A DNA stretch of 64,000 nt, taken from positions 4,836,001-4,900,000 of the forward strand of contig OZ245780.1 of assembly GCA_965227905.1 (NCBI GenBank). The letters are read 5' to 3'. Below are positions 35,298 to 44,096 of this stretch, in pieces; the stretch's first letter is position 1; each line of letters begins with the position of its first letter. The notes under the pieces are model-generated. The model saw only the letters and a list, made by a program, of their open reading frames with translations, ran no database searches and was not told the origin of the DNA. The translations under genes and the position numbers were made by a program. This DNA is from CBDDHT01 sp965227905. Its GTDB lineage: Bacteria > Pseudomonadota > Alphaproteobacteria > Rhizobiales > Methyloligellaceae.

Positions 35298-36416
35298 TCA
35301 GTTTTTCGCGACGGGCGGATTGCCCGGAATCGGCTCACCCTGAAGTGTCGGATGCGAACGCTGATACTGCGGCGGGAAGGTTGCCTGATCGCCGAGCGCT
35401 TCGGCCGCATGCCAGGGCCAGCGAGGATCGTAAAGCAGACCGCGAGCAAGCGAGATCATATCAGCCTGACCGCTGCGTAGGATCGTTTCTGCCTGTGCCG
35501 GCTCGGTGATACGGCCAACGGCCATTGTCGGCAGGCTCGTCGCCCCTCGGATCTCAGCGGCAAAGCCTGTCTGATATCCCGGCGCCGAGACGATTTTCTG
35601 CGCTGGCGCGAGGCCGCCGCTGGAAACATCGATATAGTCGCAGCCGCGTGCTTTCAGTGCTTCGGCATAGGCGATCGAGCTCGGTACGTCCCACGCGCCT
35701 TCAATCCAGTCGGTCGCTGAGAACCGAACGCCAAGCGGACGATCCTCAGGCCAAACATCGCGAACCGCCTCGAAGACTTCGAGTGGAAAACGCATGCGGT
35801 TTTCGAGCGATCCTCCATAGGCGTCCTCACGCTGATTGGAGATCGGCGAGAGGAACTGATGCAGCAGGTAGCCGTGGGCGCTGTGAAGCTCGATAATATC
35901 AAAGCCAAGGCGAAGGGAGCGCTTCGTCGCCTCGACGAACGCCGTTTTCACGCGCGCCAGGCCAGCTTCGTCCAAGGCATCGGGCGTGTGCCAATTGTCT
36001 CCATAAGCGACCGCAGATGGACCGCTGGTCGTCCACGCACCGTCCTCTTTCGGAAGCGGCGTCCCGCCCTTCCAGGGAACATGCGTCGATGCCTTTCTCC
36101 CTGCGTGCGCGAGCTGGATTCCAATCTTTGCACTGCCGAAATCGCGGGCGAAGCGCACGACACGCGCTAACCCCTCCTCATTTGCGTCCGAATAGAGTCC
36201 GACACAACCCGCCGTGATCCGTCCCTGCCGTTCAACGCCGGTCGCCTCGACAAACACCAGTCCTGCGCCGGAAACAGCAAACTGGCCGAGATGCATCAGA
36301 TGCCAGTCACCGACTGTGCCGTCGTCGGCGGAATATTGGCACATCGGTGCCACAACAATGCGGTTCGGGAGTTCGAGCGCGCGCAATTTGATCGGCGAAA
36401 AAAGCAGACTGGGCAT
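35298..36416 (-). CDS. NADH:flavin oxidoreductase, YqjM-type old yellow enzyme
   Basis: This 372-residue FMN enzyme has the TIM-barrel markers of thermophilic-like old yellow enzymes. These are APMCQYSADDG near residue 25 with the redox-tuning Cys, QLAHAGRKAS, the substrate-binding pair in HSAHGYLLHQFLSP, and the phosphate-binding end with ARGLLYDPRWPWHAA. It reduces activated C=C bonds such as those of enones with NAD(P)H; the physiological substrate is unknown. The ATG at 36416 gives MPSLLFSPIKLRALELPNR, the family's normal start. Confidence 0.93.
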   Translation of the reverse strand: MPSLLFSPIKLRALELPNRIVVAPMCQYSADDGTVGDWHLMHLGQFAVSGAGLVFVEATGVERQGRITAGCVGLYSDANEEGLARVVRFARDFGSAKIGIQLAHAGRKASTHVPWKGGTPLPKEDGAWTTSGPSAVAYGDNWHTPDALDEAGLARVKTAFVEATKRSLRLGFDIIELHSAHGYLLHQFLSPISNQREDAYGGSLENRMRFPLEVFEAVRDVWPEDRPLGVRFSATDWIEGAWDVPSSIAYAEALKARGCDYIDVSSGGLAPAQKIVSAPGYQTGFAAEIRGATSLPTMAVGRITEPAQAETILRSGQADMISLARGLLYDPRWPWHAAEALGDQATFPPQYQRSHPTLQGEPIPGNPPVAKN

Positions 36417-36516
36417 ACCGGGCCTATGTTCCAGAAGTTCCAATGATGGCTGACGGGCGCGGGACTTGCGGCGCCCGTCGGCATACTAGAACCCGATACC
36501 CGGGTTTGACCAGCAC

Positions 36517-37239
36517 CTACTCGGCTGCCCGCAGATAGATCCCTGTGAAGGTCGCACGCATGCCGCAATAGAAGGAGCATGCCTGGTCTCCCTCGACATT
36601 GTAGCCTTCATCATAGCCCTGGATGGTCAGCTCACAGGGCTGATCGCTACGGTCGGGCTCGTTCCGATCGCTCCAGGCCCACCCCTGCCCTGCGGCCTCG
36701 GCCCGGTCGAACTCCACCACGCATTGCGGCGTTGTTCGTACCGCAGTCGCGACGGTCTCGAAGAGCGCGGCCAAAGATCCATCCGAATGCTGGACAAACG
36801 TGGCACCGCCGCCAACGCCAGCCTTCTGGATTGTCCACCGCCCAGTGGTTGATCCCCAAATCACCTGGGACGAGATAGCAACGATGCGATCGGCATAGGC
36901 CTTCTGGAGACAGTCGAAATTGCTGCCACAGCGATTGCGCTGCTTCAACCAGGCACGTTGGCGGGACACCAGATCCTTGGCGCGGCGCCGCGGCAGTTCA
37001 GTGCGAACGTCACCATAAAGGCGGGTCAACTGTCGATCCTGCCAAGAAAGATGCTCGCTATCGCAGATTGCCTTTTCAGACGCCGTTGACGCTTTAGCAC
37101 AATCGAAACTCGGCCCCGCTCTGGCGCTGGATGAAGTGAACCCGAGGCAAGCAAGAAACGCCAAAACCCAAAAGCCGGTCACCGCGAACACTCGGCGGCG
37201 GTCCGGCGCATCGCACCGTTGCGCAATTGCTCTGTTCAT
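36517..37239 (-). CDS. Exported LprI-domain (DUF1311) protein
   Basis: This 240-residue protein has an N-terminal membrane or signal segment (about 20-42). An LprI domain follows (about 45-125: FDCAKASTASEKAICD, LTRLYGDV, QRAWLKQRNRC, CLQKAYADRI) with its four conserved cysteines. The C-terminal domain (about 130-240) has three or four further cysteines. LprI-like proteins are periplasmic, and some inhibit lysozyme, but the role here is not known. It is divergent from recQ with a 111-bp gap. Confidence 0.82.
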   Translation of the reverse strand: MNRAIAQRCDAPDRRRVFAVTGFWVLAFLACLGFTSSSARAGPSFDCAKASTASEKAICDSEHLSWQDRQLTRLYGDVRTELPRRRAKDLVSRQRAWLKQRNRCGSNFDCLQKAYADRIVAISSQVIWGSTTGRWTIQKAGVGGGATFVQHSDGSLAALFETVATAVRTTPQCVVEFDRAEAAGQGWAWSDRNEPDRSDQPCELTIQGYDEGYNVEGDQACSFYCGMRATFTGIYLRAAE

Positions 37240-37350
37240 GTGCGCAAAATGGCATGAATTCATGTCGAATGCTCGACGGAATTTATGCGACGTGGCATGG
37301 TCCGCCGGCGGCGACTCAAGGTCAGGAATTCGACGGGGCGACTTCGGTCA

Positions 37351-39162
37351 ATGACGAACAAACATCAGGTGCTGAAGGACGTCTTCGGTTTCGACGACTT
37401 TCGCGCCGGACAGGAAGATGTGGTCGACACGTTGCTCGATGGAAGCAATGTGCTTGCGGTCATGCCCACCGGCTCAGGAAAATCGTTGTGCTACCAGATC
37501 CCGGCACTGATCAAGGATGGACTGACGATCGTCGTCTCGCCTCTGGTTGCCCTGATGAAGGATCAGGTCGCCGCATTGAATGTTGCCGGTGTCGCCGCCG
37601 AAACGATGAATTCATCGCGCGATCACTATGATAATGCAGCCACCTGGGACCGTGTGCTCTCCGGCGAGGTACGCCTGCTTTATCTGGCGCCCGAGCGACT
37701 TATGACGCCGCGTATTCTCGAAGCACTGGAACAACTGCCTGTCTCACTTATTGCCGTTGACGAGGCACATTGCATTTCGCAGTGGGGACCGAGTTTCAGA
37801 CGAGAATATGCAGACCTTGCGCGCCTTCGCACGATCTTTCCCGGCGTGCCCATCGCGGCGCTGACCGCAACGGCAGACGCCCTCACCCGCCGCGATATCG
37901 CCGACAAACTCTTCGACGGCGACGCTAAGACCGTCGTGCTTGGTTTCGACCGGCCGAACATATCGCTCGCCGTTTCGCCCAAACGGCAATGGAAACGCCA
38001 GCTTCTCGATTTTGTTTCGACGCGCAAAGGCCAGTGCGGCATCGTCTACTGCCTGTCACGCAAGAAGACGGAAGCGACCGCAGAATATCTGACCGACAAT
38101 GGTTTTCGTGCATTGCCCTATCACGCGAGCCTCGACAAAGAAGATCGCGAAGCCCACCAGGACGCCTTTATGAGCGAGCCCGGTCTCATCATTGTCGCGA
38201 CCATTGCCTTCGGCATGGGTGTCGACAAATCGGATGTACGCTTCGTGTTCCATACGGACCTTCCGGGCAATGTCGAAGCCTACTATCAGGAGATCGGTCG
38301 CGCCGGGCGCGATGGCGCGCCGGCCTCGGCACAGATGCTCTATGGGCTCGATGACTTGCGCATGCGCCGTGTCTTCATCGAAGAGGAGACCGGCGACGAC
38401 GAAGAACGGCGGCGAAGGGAACATAAACGGCTCGACGCGCTGATCGGCTATTGCGAGGCCCCCACCTGCCGGCGCCAGACACTACTCGATTATTTCGGCG
38501 AAGCGAGCGAGCCGTGCGGAAACTGCGATCTCTGCCTTGAACCGATCGAGCGCAAAGATGGAACCGTGGAAGCGCAGAAGATTCTCTCCGCCGTCTACCG
38601 CACCGGGCAACGATTCGGTGTCGTGCATATCGTCGATGTCCTAAGAGGCACACTCACCGAAAAGATCGCCCGTATGCGGCATGACGACTTGCCGACATTC
38701 GGCGTCGGCGCCGATCTCGGCAAAGCGGAGTGGACATCCCTGATCCGCCAGCTCGTTGCCGGAGGATTTCTGCATCTGGACATCGAGAAGTATGGCGGCC
38801 TGACAATTACGGAAAAAGGCGGGGAACTCTTACGCGGCAAGGATCAATTCCTCTATCGCCCGGATATCATCGCCCGCCCCAAAAGCACCGCGAAGGCCAC
38901 TCGTGGAGAAAAAAGTGCGCCGACCGCCGCCAATCTGTCTGACACTGAAACGACTCTTCTACAGCAACTCAGAGAGCTCCGTTCTCTGATTGCGAAAGAG
39001 CGCGGTGTCCCGGCCTATGTCATTTTTCATGATCGCAGCCTCGTGGATATGGCCCAGCGTCGCCCCCAGACTGTTGACGATTTCGCCGAAGTGCATGGCG
39101 TGGGTGCTGCCAAACTTAATGACTTTGCGGATGCATTCCTGGGCGTGCTGCGGGCGAGTTGA
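37351..39162 (+). CDS. recQ: ATP-dependent DNA helicase RecQ
   Basis: This 603-residue helicase has the full RecQ layout. The helicase core carries MPTGSGKSLCYQ (motif I) and VDEAHCISQWG (motif II). An RQC zinc site follows (CEAPTCRRQ..CGNCDLC), then a winged helix, and a C-terminal HRDC domain (about 525-600). It unwinds 3'-5' DNA in recombination and replication-fork repair. The ATG at 37351 gives the usual start MTNKHQVLKDVFGFDDFR. No SOS box was recognised upstream. Confidence 0.97.
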   Translation: MTNKHQVLKDVFGFDDFRAGQEDVVDTLLDGSNVLAVMPTGSGKSLCYQIPALIKDGLTIVVSPLVALMKDQVAALNVAGVAAETMNSSRDHYDNAATWDRVLSGEVRLLYLAPERLMTPRILEALEQLPVSLIAVDEAHCISQWGPSFRREYADLARLRTIFPGVPIAALTATADALTRRDIADKLFDGDAKTVVLGFDRPNISLAVSPKRQWKRQLLDFVSTRKGQCGIVYCLSRKKTEATAEYLTDNGFRALPYHASLDKEDREAHQDAFMSEPGLIIVATIAFGMGVDKSDVRFVFHTDLPGNVEAYYQEIGRAGRDGAPASAQMLYGLDDLRMRRVFIEEETGDDEERRRREHKRLDALIGYCEAPTCRRQTLLDYFGEASEPCGNCDLCLEPIERKDGTVEAQKILSAVYRTGQRFGVVHIVDVLRGTLTEKIARMRHDDLPTFGVGADLGKAEWTSLIRQLVAGGFLHLDIEKYGGLTITEKGGELLRGKDQFLYRPDIIARPKSTAKATRGEKSAPTAANLSDTETTLLQQLRELRSLIAKERGVPAYVIFHDRSLVDMAQRRPQTVDDFAEVHGVGAAKLNDFADAFLGVLRAS

Positions 39163-39170
39163 CGGAGCGA

Positions 39171-39677
39171 CTATTTGCCTCCGCCGCGCGCGAGATTCAT
39201 CAGTGCAGACCGATCGAATGTCTCGGCCTGCACATCGGCGATAAAAGGGATCCTGCGCCCTTTGACACGAAGCGTGATCCACGGTGCATTCACGCTTATG
39301 CCGCGGCCGCTCTGCATGCGGCCGTCATGGTATGTGCCGCCATTGAAATCGGAGACAGCGAAATTGCGCGTCTTCGTGCCGAGGATTGCCATTGTCTCCA
39401 TCTCGACCTGATCACGCTCTCTACTGATACGAACCGCATAAAGCGACGCATACCAGATCATGGCGCCGGCAAACGCGACCCCCAGTCCACCGACAATCCC
39501 GCCAGCCATCAGTCTTTCATCGAGCGGCCTCAAGACGCCACCATCGCCGGGATTGAGTCCATAGGTCTCAACGAGCGACCAGGCTGCGTAGAGTGCGGCG
39601 AAACACGCGGCTATCGAGCCCCAGAGGAAGATCCGGACTTTCAAGGCTTGTCTGCTATTTACAAGAAGGTGCTTCAT
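39171..39677 (-). CDS. Membrane protein with two helices and a PH-like soluble domain
   Basis: This 168-residue protein has two hydrophobic helices (about 13-35 and 56-85) and a soluble C-terminal part with beta strands (ILGTKTRNFAVSDFNGGTYH and ITLRVKGRRIPFIADVQAE). It resembles the small helix-pair plus PH-like proteins in general shape only. The function is unknown. GAGGAG precedes the ATG. It is convergent with recQ, only 8 bp away. Confidence 0.7.
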   Translation of the reverse strand: MKHLLVNSRQALKVRIFLWGSIAACFAALYAAWSLVETYGLNPGDGGVLRPLDERLMAGGIVGGLGVAFAGAMIWYASLYAVRISRERDQVEMETMAILGTKTRNFAVSDFNGGTYHDGRMQSGRGISVNAPWITLRVKGRRIPFIADVQAETFDRSALMNLARGGGK

Positions 39678-39837
39678 CGCTCCTCGTTCCTGCCATCAAC
39701 AATCAGGTCAATAATCGGCGCAATTCCAACGTTCTGGCAACCATGTCGGTGTCCAGGAAACCATCGAAATATTGAAAATTCCTCAGTGCGCCCCATGTGT
39801 CCGCCAAGGGGCGAAGTACTAGGCTCGGAGAATTCGT

Positions 39838-40335
39838 ATGAAAAAGCCAATCCTGATTGGATTTATCTTGGCGCTTGCTGCCGCGCCATTGCCCGCAATC
39901 GCCGCCGGCGAGGCTCCGTCAGCAACCACGACAACTGCTTATTCGACTGAGGATGAGCTGACGGAAAAATATGGCGATCTCGGCACAAATTACACGGCCG
40001 CCGTGGCATTGATCGATGCCGGTCAATACCAGGATGCGGTCGTAATTCTGAACTCGCTCGGGAAGGGCGAAGATCCGCGTGTGTTGAACTATCTCGGCTT
40101 CACGCATCGCAAACTCGGCAAGCATGACAAAGCAATCGCGTTCTATGAAAAAGCGCTGAAGATCGAACCGCATTTTGCAGCGGCTCACGAGTATCTCGGC
40201 GAGGCCTATGTCGAGTCAGGCAAGATCGACAAGGCAACGGCACAGTTGGATAAAATCAAGTCCATCTGTGGCACCGATTGCTCCGAGTACAGCAAACTCG
40301 ACACGGTTATCAAGGCTCACAAAGCCAAGAGCTAA
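39838..40335 (+). CDS. Exported TPR-repeat protein
   Basis: This 165-residue protein has a signal peptide (cleavage near AIAA, residue 22) and at least two to three tetratricopeptide repeats (about 50-150), clearest at YLGFTHRKLGKHDKAIAFYEKALKIEP and AHEYLGEAYVESGKIDKA. Two cysteines near the end (SICGTDCSEY) may form a disulfide. Such periplasmic TPR proteins act as protein-binding scaffolds; the partner is unknown. It has a good ribosome site (GGAGA) and a strong hairpin after the stop. Confidence 0.85.
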   Translation: MKKPILIGFILALAAAPLPAIAAGEAPSATTTTAYSTEDELTEKYGDLGTNYTAAVALIDAGQYQDAVVILNSLGKGEDPRVLNYLGFTHRKLGKHDKAIAFYEKALKIEPHFAAAHEYLGEAYVESGKIDKATAQLDKIKSICGTDCSEYSKLDTVIKAHKAKS

Positions 40336-40343
40336 AACGATCA

Positions 40344-40376
40344 AGGGCCTCAAACGCCATGTGTGTTTGAGGCCCT
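40344..40376. terminator. Hairpin between the TPR gene and the 58-aa gene
   Basis: AGGGCCTCAAAC (40344-40355) pairs exactly with GTTTGAGGCCCT (40365-40376). The convergent genes on both sides suggest a shared terminator. The T-run is poor on both strands. Confidence 0.75.
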
Positions 40377-40410
40377 CGCTGTGTCTGGAGCGACAAGCGC
40401 CGCGATCTCG

Positions 40411-40587
40411 TCAGATATTGCGAAACAGGTTTCCGGCGAGCAGGATCGCATATGCAACAAGTAGTGCCTCGAAGAGATGCGCGCTGACATATGGAATCGC
40501 GACACCGAAATACTTGGCGGCGATGACGGCGCCGGCAAGCACGACGGAAATGATGAAAACCAGAAACGTCGGTGCACTCAGTCTCAT
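40411..40587 (-). CDS. 58-residue two-helix membrane protein, paralog 2
   Basis: This 58-residue protein starts MRLSAPTFLVFIISVVLAG, has two hydrophobic helices (about 8-27 and 37-54) and ends AGNLFRNI. It is clearly related to the 58-residue protein at 15666-15842: same length, same xLSAPT start, same helix spacing and a GNLxR end. The conserved size and pattern in two unlinked places is the best evidence that this is a real family. The function is unknown. The start at 40587 was chosen to match the paralog. Confidence 0.82.
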   Translation of the reverse strand: MRLSAPTFLVFIISVVLAGAVIAAKYFGVAIPYVSAHLFEALLVAYAILLAGNLFRNI

Positions 40588-40820
40588 TGGAATGGCCTTT
40601 CTCGAACTCGGGATCAACCGCTTGCCCGATGGCTGCATTCGCTGTCAAGCGTACACTTCCCCGGGTGGGGAGAACTCCGAGAACCGCTGACTGTTTGCAG
40701 AGATCATCCGGTTTGACGGGTTGGTTCGTAAGCGGGCCATAGCATTTTTGTATGTAGTTGTTGCGACAAGGTGCAGCGGGGCACGTGTGTTCGTGGGCTC
40801 TTCTAGCTTCGCGGAAACAC
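40588..40820. other. Gap upstream of the 58-aa paralog
   Basis: This 233-bp stretch leads into repeat locus 3. No gene or RNA was seen. It should carry the promoter of the minus-strand 58-aa gene. Confidence 0.4.
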
Positions 40821-41187
40821 GCTGGTGCTGTCTGGTGGGATCGTGTGTGGCTGGACCATCTGAATCTATTTCGCTCACGGCTGTTCCACGCCCTTGGCGT
40901 GGGCCTCCGCGGGGGCAGCCTGACCGGCCGGCGCGCGGTCGCGCTTGCCGCGCCACTAAGGCGCGGTTGTCTCAGACGCATTGGAAATCTTACCGTATAG
41001 CATCAGCCATACGTAACGTTCCCCTATGGAACCAAGGCTAACCGAACGACAAGCGAGGCAAGGCCAAGTGGCCGCCGCCCGGTCAGGGCGCCCCCGCGGA
41101 GGCCCGTGTCGCAGGCACGGAATAGCCGTTAGCGAAACAAACCAAATCTCAAAACCACGGCACCTTCCCGCCGGACCACACCAGACA
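40821..41187. repeat. A/B long inverted-repeat element, locus 3 (B left, A right)
   Basis: The left arm (type B) starts GCTGGTGCTGTCTGG (40821) and contains the hairpin CCACGCCCTTGGCGTGG (40886-40902) and the B tail CCGCGCC-ACTAA-GGCGCGG near 40949-40967. The right arm (type A, inverted) runs from about 41032 to 41187 with hairpin CCGTGTCGCAGGCACGG (41104-41120). The two arms of this one locus carry different but equally self-complementary hairpins. The centre pairs CCGTAT-type sequence with ATACG-type sequence. It lies in the divergent gap between the 58-aa gene and the SLC13-like gene. Confidence 0.9.
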
Positions 41188-41289
41188 TCCGGCACAATAT
41201 TGAGCAATTCTGCAAACACTCGGGGAATAATCCGTGCCGCATCGCGTTGTCAGCGCATCACATTGGCAATCAACCTCCGAGGCGCGACG

Positions 41290-42750
41290 ATGCACATCGA
41301 AACAACAACTGCCGATCTTCCGGAGATCGTTCCAAGCGGGCGGGAACTATCGGTGCCGTTCGGTCGCGAGTTAGTTGCCACAGCGCTGGCTATCGCCGCG
41401 ATACTGGGCACCTACTTTCTACCGGAAAGTCTGGACCCCAGAGGACGCATCACCCTTGCCGTTACGGTTCTCTCGATCATCGGCTGGACACTGACGCGGA
41501 TCCCCGATGTCGTCGTTGCCGTCATCGCTGCGATCCTCCTCGTCATTTTCGATTGCCTGCCTGTCAATGCACTTGAGAGTGCGCTTGGCCATCCAATGAT
41601 CTGGTTGATGCTGTGTGCCTTCATAATCGCGGCAGCTCTATCGGCAAGCGGTACAGCGGAACGGCTGGCTATCGATGCCACGAGGCCGTTTCGAACTGTA
41701 CGTGGTCTGTTTTATGGCGTGACCGGCGTGATTTTTCTGACAGCGTTCGCAATCCCCTCCACGTCCGGAAGAGCAGCTTTGCTACTGCCAGTCTTTCTGG
41801 CGCTGGTTACGCGGCTGCCCGACCCACGCCTGCATCGACCATTCGCGCTCCTCTTTCCGACCATCATTCTTTTGTCGGCGGGTGCCTCGCTTATCGGCGC
41901 CGGTGCCCATGTCATTGCCGCGGAAACAATCTCTCAAGCGACCGGCCAGGCGATTGGCATGGTTGGATGGTCGATCCTGACTCTTCCCTTTTCAGTCCTG
42001 ATATGCCTCGCAGCGGTAGAACTCATTCTTTGGATATTTGCATCGACCAAGCTTCGCAAAATGCCGATCGCAGCCGCATCGAATCCGTCCGCACCTCTGA
42101 CCGTCAGGCAAACGACCCTCGCCTTGATCCTGGTCGGAACGATCGGGCTCTGGATCGCGACACCGCTTCATGGTCTTTCGCTCACGACCGTCGCACTCAT
42201 CGGCGTCGTCGCGACGCTTTCCATCCCAATTCCCGACGTAAAGACCAAAGAACTGTTTCGGAAAGTCAATGTCGAGCTACTGGTGTTTGTTTCGGCGACC
42301 ATGGTGCTTGCGCAAGCCATGCGACACACGGGAGCTGATGCCTGGCTCGCAGCGACGCTGCTCGAGTCCATGCCCGCGAAATTCTCGTCCAGCAGTCTGA
42401 TGATCTTTACGCTCGCCGCAGCGGTTGCGCTACTGTTTCACTTGGCGGTGACGTCGCGTTCGGCTCGGGCCGCCGTGCTCTTTCCTGCGCTCGGCCTTCC
42501 ATTGGCAAGTCTTGGCCACGACATGGCCGTGTTGGCGCTGATCATTATCCTCGGCACAGGCTTCTGTCAGACCTTGCCGGCAAGTGCCAAACCGGTTGCG
42601 CTTTTTTCAAGCTTGGAGAACCCGGTCTTCAACCGCGTCGATCTGATGAAACTTGCATGCGTTCTGGCGCCCTTCATGTTCGCACTGTTGATCCTGTTTG
42701 CGGTCGCCGTTTGGCCGCACCAGATCGCAGCGCTCCGCAGTGCGAGTTAG
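41290..42750 (+). CDS. SLC13/DASS-family anion transporter
   Basis: This 486-residue protein has about eleven to twelve membrane helices and the DASS/CitMHS-like pattern. It has an N-terminal half with FAIPSTSGRAALLLPVF and a C-terminal half with FHLAVTSRSARAAVLFPAL, corresponding to the two SNT-type motifs that bind sodium and the carboxylate. Sodium-coupled dicarboxylate uptake is the family norm. ATG at 41290 follows GAGG and is preferred, since the longer open frame upstream runs through repeat locus 3. A glycerate kinase gene follows 101 bp downstream in the same direction, suggesting an organic-acid substrate such as glycerate; this is inference. Confidence 0.85.
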   Translation: MHIETTTADLPEIVPSGRELSVPFGRELVATALAIAAILGTYFLPESLDPRGRITLAVTVLSIIGWTLTRIPDVVVAVIAAILLVIFDCLPVNALESALGHPMIWLMLCAFIIAAALSASGTAERLAIDATRPFRTVRGLFYGVTGVIFLTAFAIPSTSGRAALLLPVFLALVTRLPDPRLHRPFALLFPTIILLSAGASLIGAGAHVIAAETISQATGQAIGMVGWSILTLPFSVLICLAAVELILWIFASTKLRKMPIAAASNPSAPLTVRQTTLALILVGTIGLWIATPLHGLSLTTVALIGVVATLSIPIPDVKTKELFRKVNVELLVFVSATMVLAQAMRHTGADAWLAATLLESMPAKFSSSSLMIFTLAAAVALLFHLAVTSRSARAAVLFPALGLPLASLGHDMAVLALIIILGTGFCQTLPASAKPVALFSSLENPVFNRVDLMKLACVLAPFMFALLILFAVAVWPHQIAALRSAS

Positions 42751-42851
42751 GACGGAACCCGCGTCGACATTCTTTCACTCCAGATGGAATATCGGCGCGT
42801 CCCACCCGTTGTCTTCCCGAATAGCTGGCCATCAACGCATTGGAGAAGACA

Positions 42852-44054
42852 ATGACTCTTTCCGTTCTCATCGCACCCTCAGGCTTCAAGGAATCCATTG
42901 ACGCAAAAGACGCGGCGAACGCAATTGCCGAAGGCGTGCGTAATGCCCTGCCCTCCGCCAACACGATGCTTGCACCGATGGTCGACGGTGGCGAGGGTTT
43001 CACGAAGGCACTCGTTGAGGCCACCGGCGGGACACTTCATGAAGTCGCCGTTACAGGTCCTGTTGGCATGCCAGTGCCATCATACTTTGGGTTTCTTGGG
43101 GGCAAAGAATCCGGCACGGCCGTGTTGGAAATGGCAGCAGCAGCCGGCCTCCGCCTGGTTCCATCCGATCGCCGCGACCCGACGAAAACAACCAGCTACG
43201 GTGTCGGGGAGCTTATCCGAGCCGCACTCGACAAGGGAGCCACACGGATCCTGATCGGCTGCGGAGACAGCGGCATCAATGACGGCGGCGCTGGAATGGC
43301 GCAAGCGCTCGGCGCACGACTCATCGATGATGATGAAAACGACATCCCGCAAGGTGGTGGCGCACTGGCAAAGTTGGCTCACATCGATCCATCCGGCCTC
43401 GACCCACGGCTCATGAATGTCCAAATCGACGTTGCCGTGAATTGGAGCAATGTCCTTCTCGGCCCGCGCGGTGTCGCACGGGTTTTCGGCCCGCAAAAGG
43501 GCGCAACGCCCGAGCAAGTACATCTGCTGGAGGAAGGTCTAGAGACCTATGCAACGCGGATCTCAGAGACATTCGGCATCGACATTGGGAATGCTCCCGG
43601 GTCGGGCGCTTCCGGCGGGCTCGGTACAGGTCTGGTTGCGTTCGCCGACGCCGTCCTTCATCCGCGTTTCGACATCGTCATGCAATATCTGGCATTCGAT
43701 GACCTGCTTGTCGAAGCCGATCTTGTGATCACGGCTGAAGGTTCGCTGGACGGACAGTCTCCCCATGGGAAGGTTCCCTGCGAAGTTGCCAAGCGTGCGA
43801 AGGCGCTCGGGATACCAACGATTGCGCTTGCCGGAACCATCGGAAAAGGAGTCACCGATACCCTCGAGGTCGGCATCGACGCCTTCGCCTCGATCATCAA
43901 GCGCCCATGCACATTGGAAGAGGCGATGAGCAAGGGCGAAAAATTCCTGCGCCGCGCTGCTGAAGATGCCATGCGCATGATCGTGGTTGGCGCGAAATTG
44001 AACTGTCGGCGCGGGATGCGTGCTGCCTACGGGAGTTGTGCGAAGGCGGCTTGA
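42852..44054 (+). CDS. glxK: Glycerate 2-kinase, GlxK/GarK family
   Basis: This 400-residue kinase begins with the family motif VLIAPSGFKESIDAKDAANAI and has DGGEG, GCGDSGINDGGAGMAQALG and ITAEGSLDGQSPHGKVP, all typical of class I glycerate kinases. It phosphorylates D-glycerate to 2-phosphoglycerate, feeding glyoxylate and related C2/C3 acids into glycolysis. Its C terminus carries about 15 extra residues (CRRGMRAAYGSCAKAA). GGAGAAGAC before ATG 42852 is a good ribosome site. It probably forms an operon with the transporter upstream. Repeat locus 4 follows. Confidence 0.92.
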   Translation: MTLSVLIAPSGFKESIDAKDAANAIAEGVRNALPSANTMLAPMVDGGEGFTKALVEATGGTLHEVAVTGPVGMPVPSYFGFLGGKESGTAVLEMAAAAGLRLVPSDRRDPTKTTSYGVGELIRAALDKGATRILIGCGDSGINDGGAGMAQALGARLIDDDENDIPQGGGALAKLAHIDPSGLDPRLMNVQIDVAVNWSNVLLGPRGVARVFGPQKGATPEQVHLLEEGLETYATRISETFGIDIGNAPGSGASGGLGTGLVAFADAVLHPRFDIVMQYLAFDDLLVEADLVITAEGSLDGQSPHGKVPCEVAKRAKALGIPTIALAGTIGKGVTDTLEVGIDAFASIIKRPCTLEEAMSKGEKFLRRAAEDAMRMIVVGAKLNCRRGMRAAYGSCAKAA

Positions 44055-44096
44055 CGCGGTTGTTGAATGGGGGACTGCGCGGTTCAGCAAGGTTAG

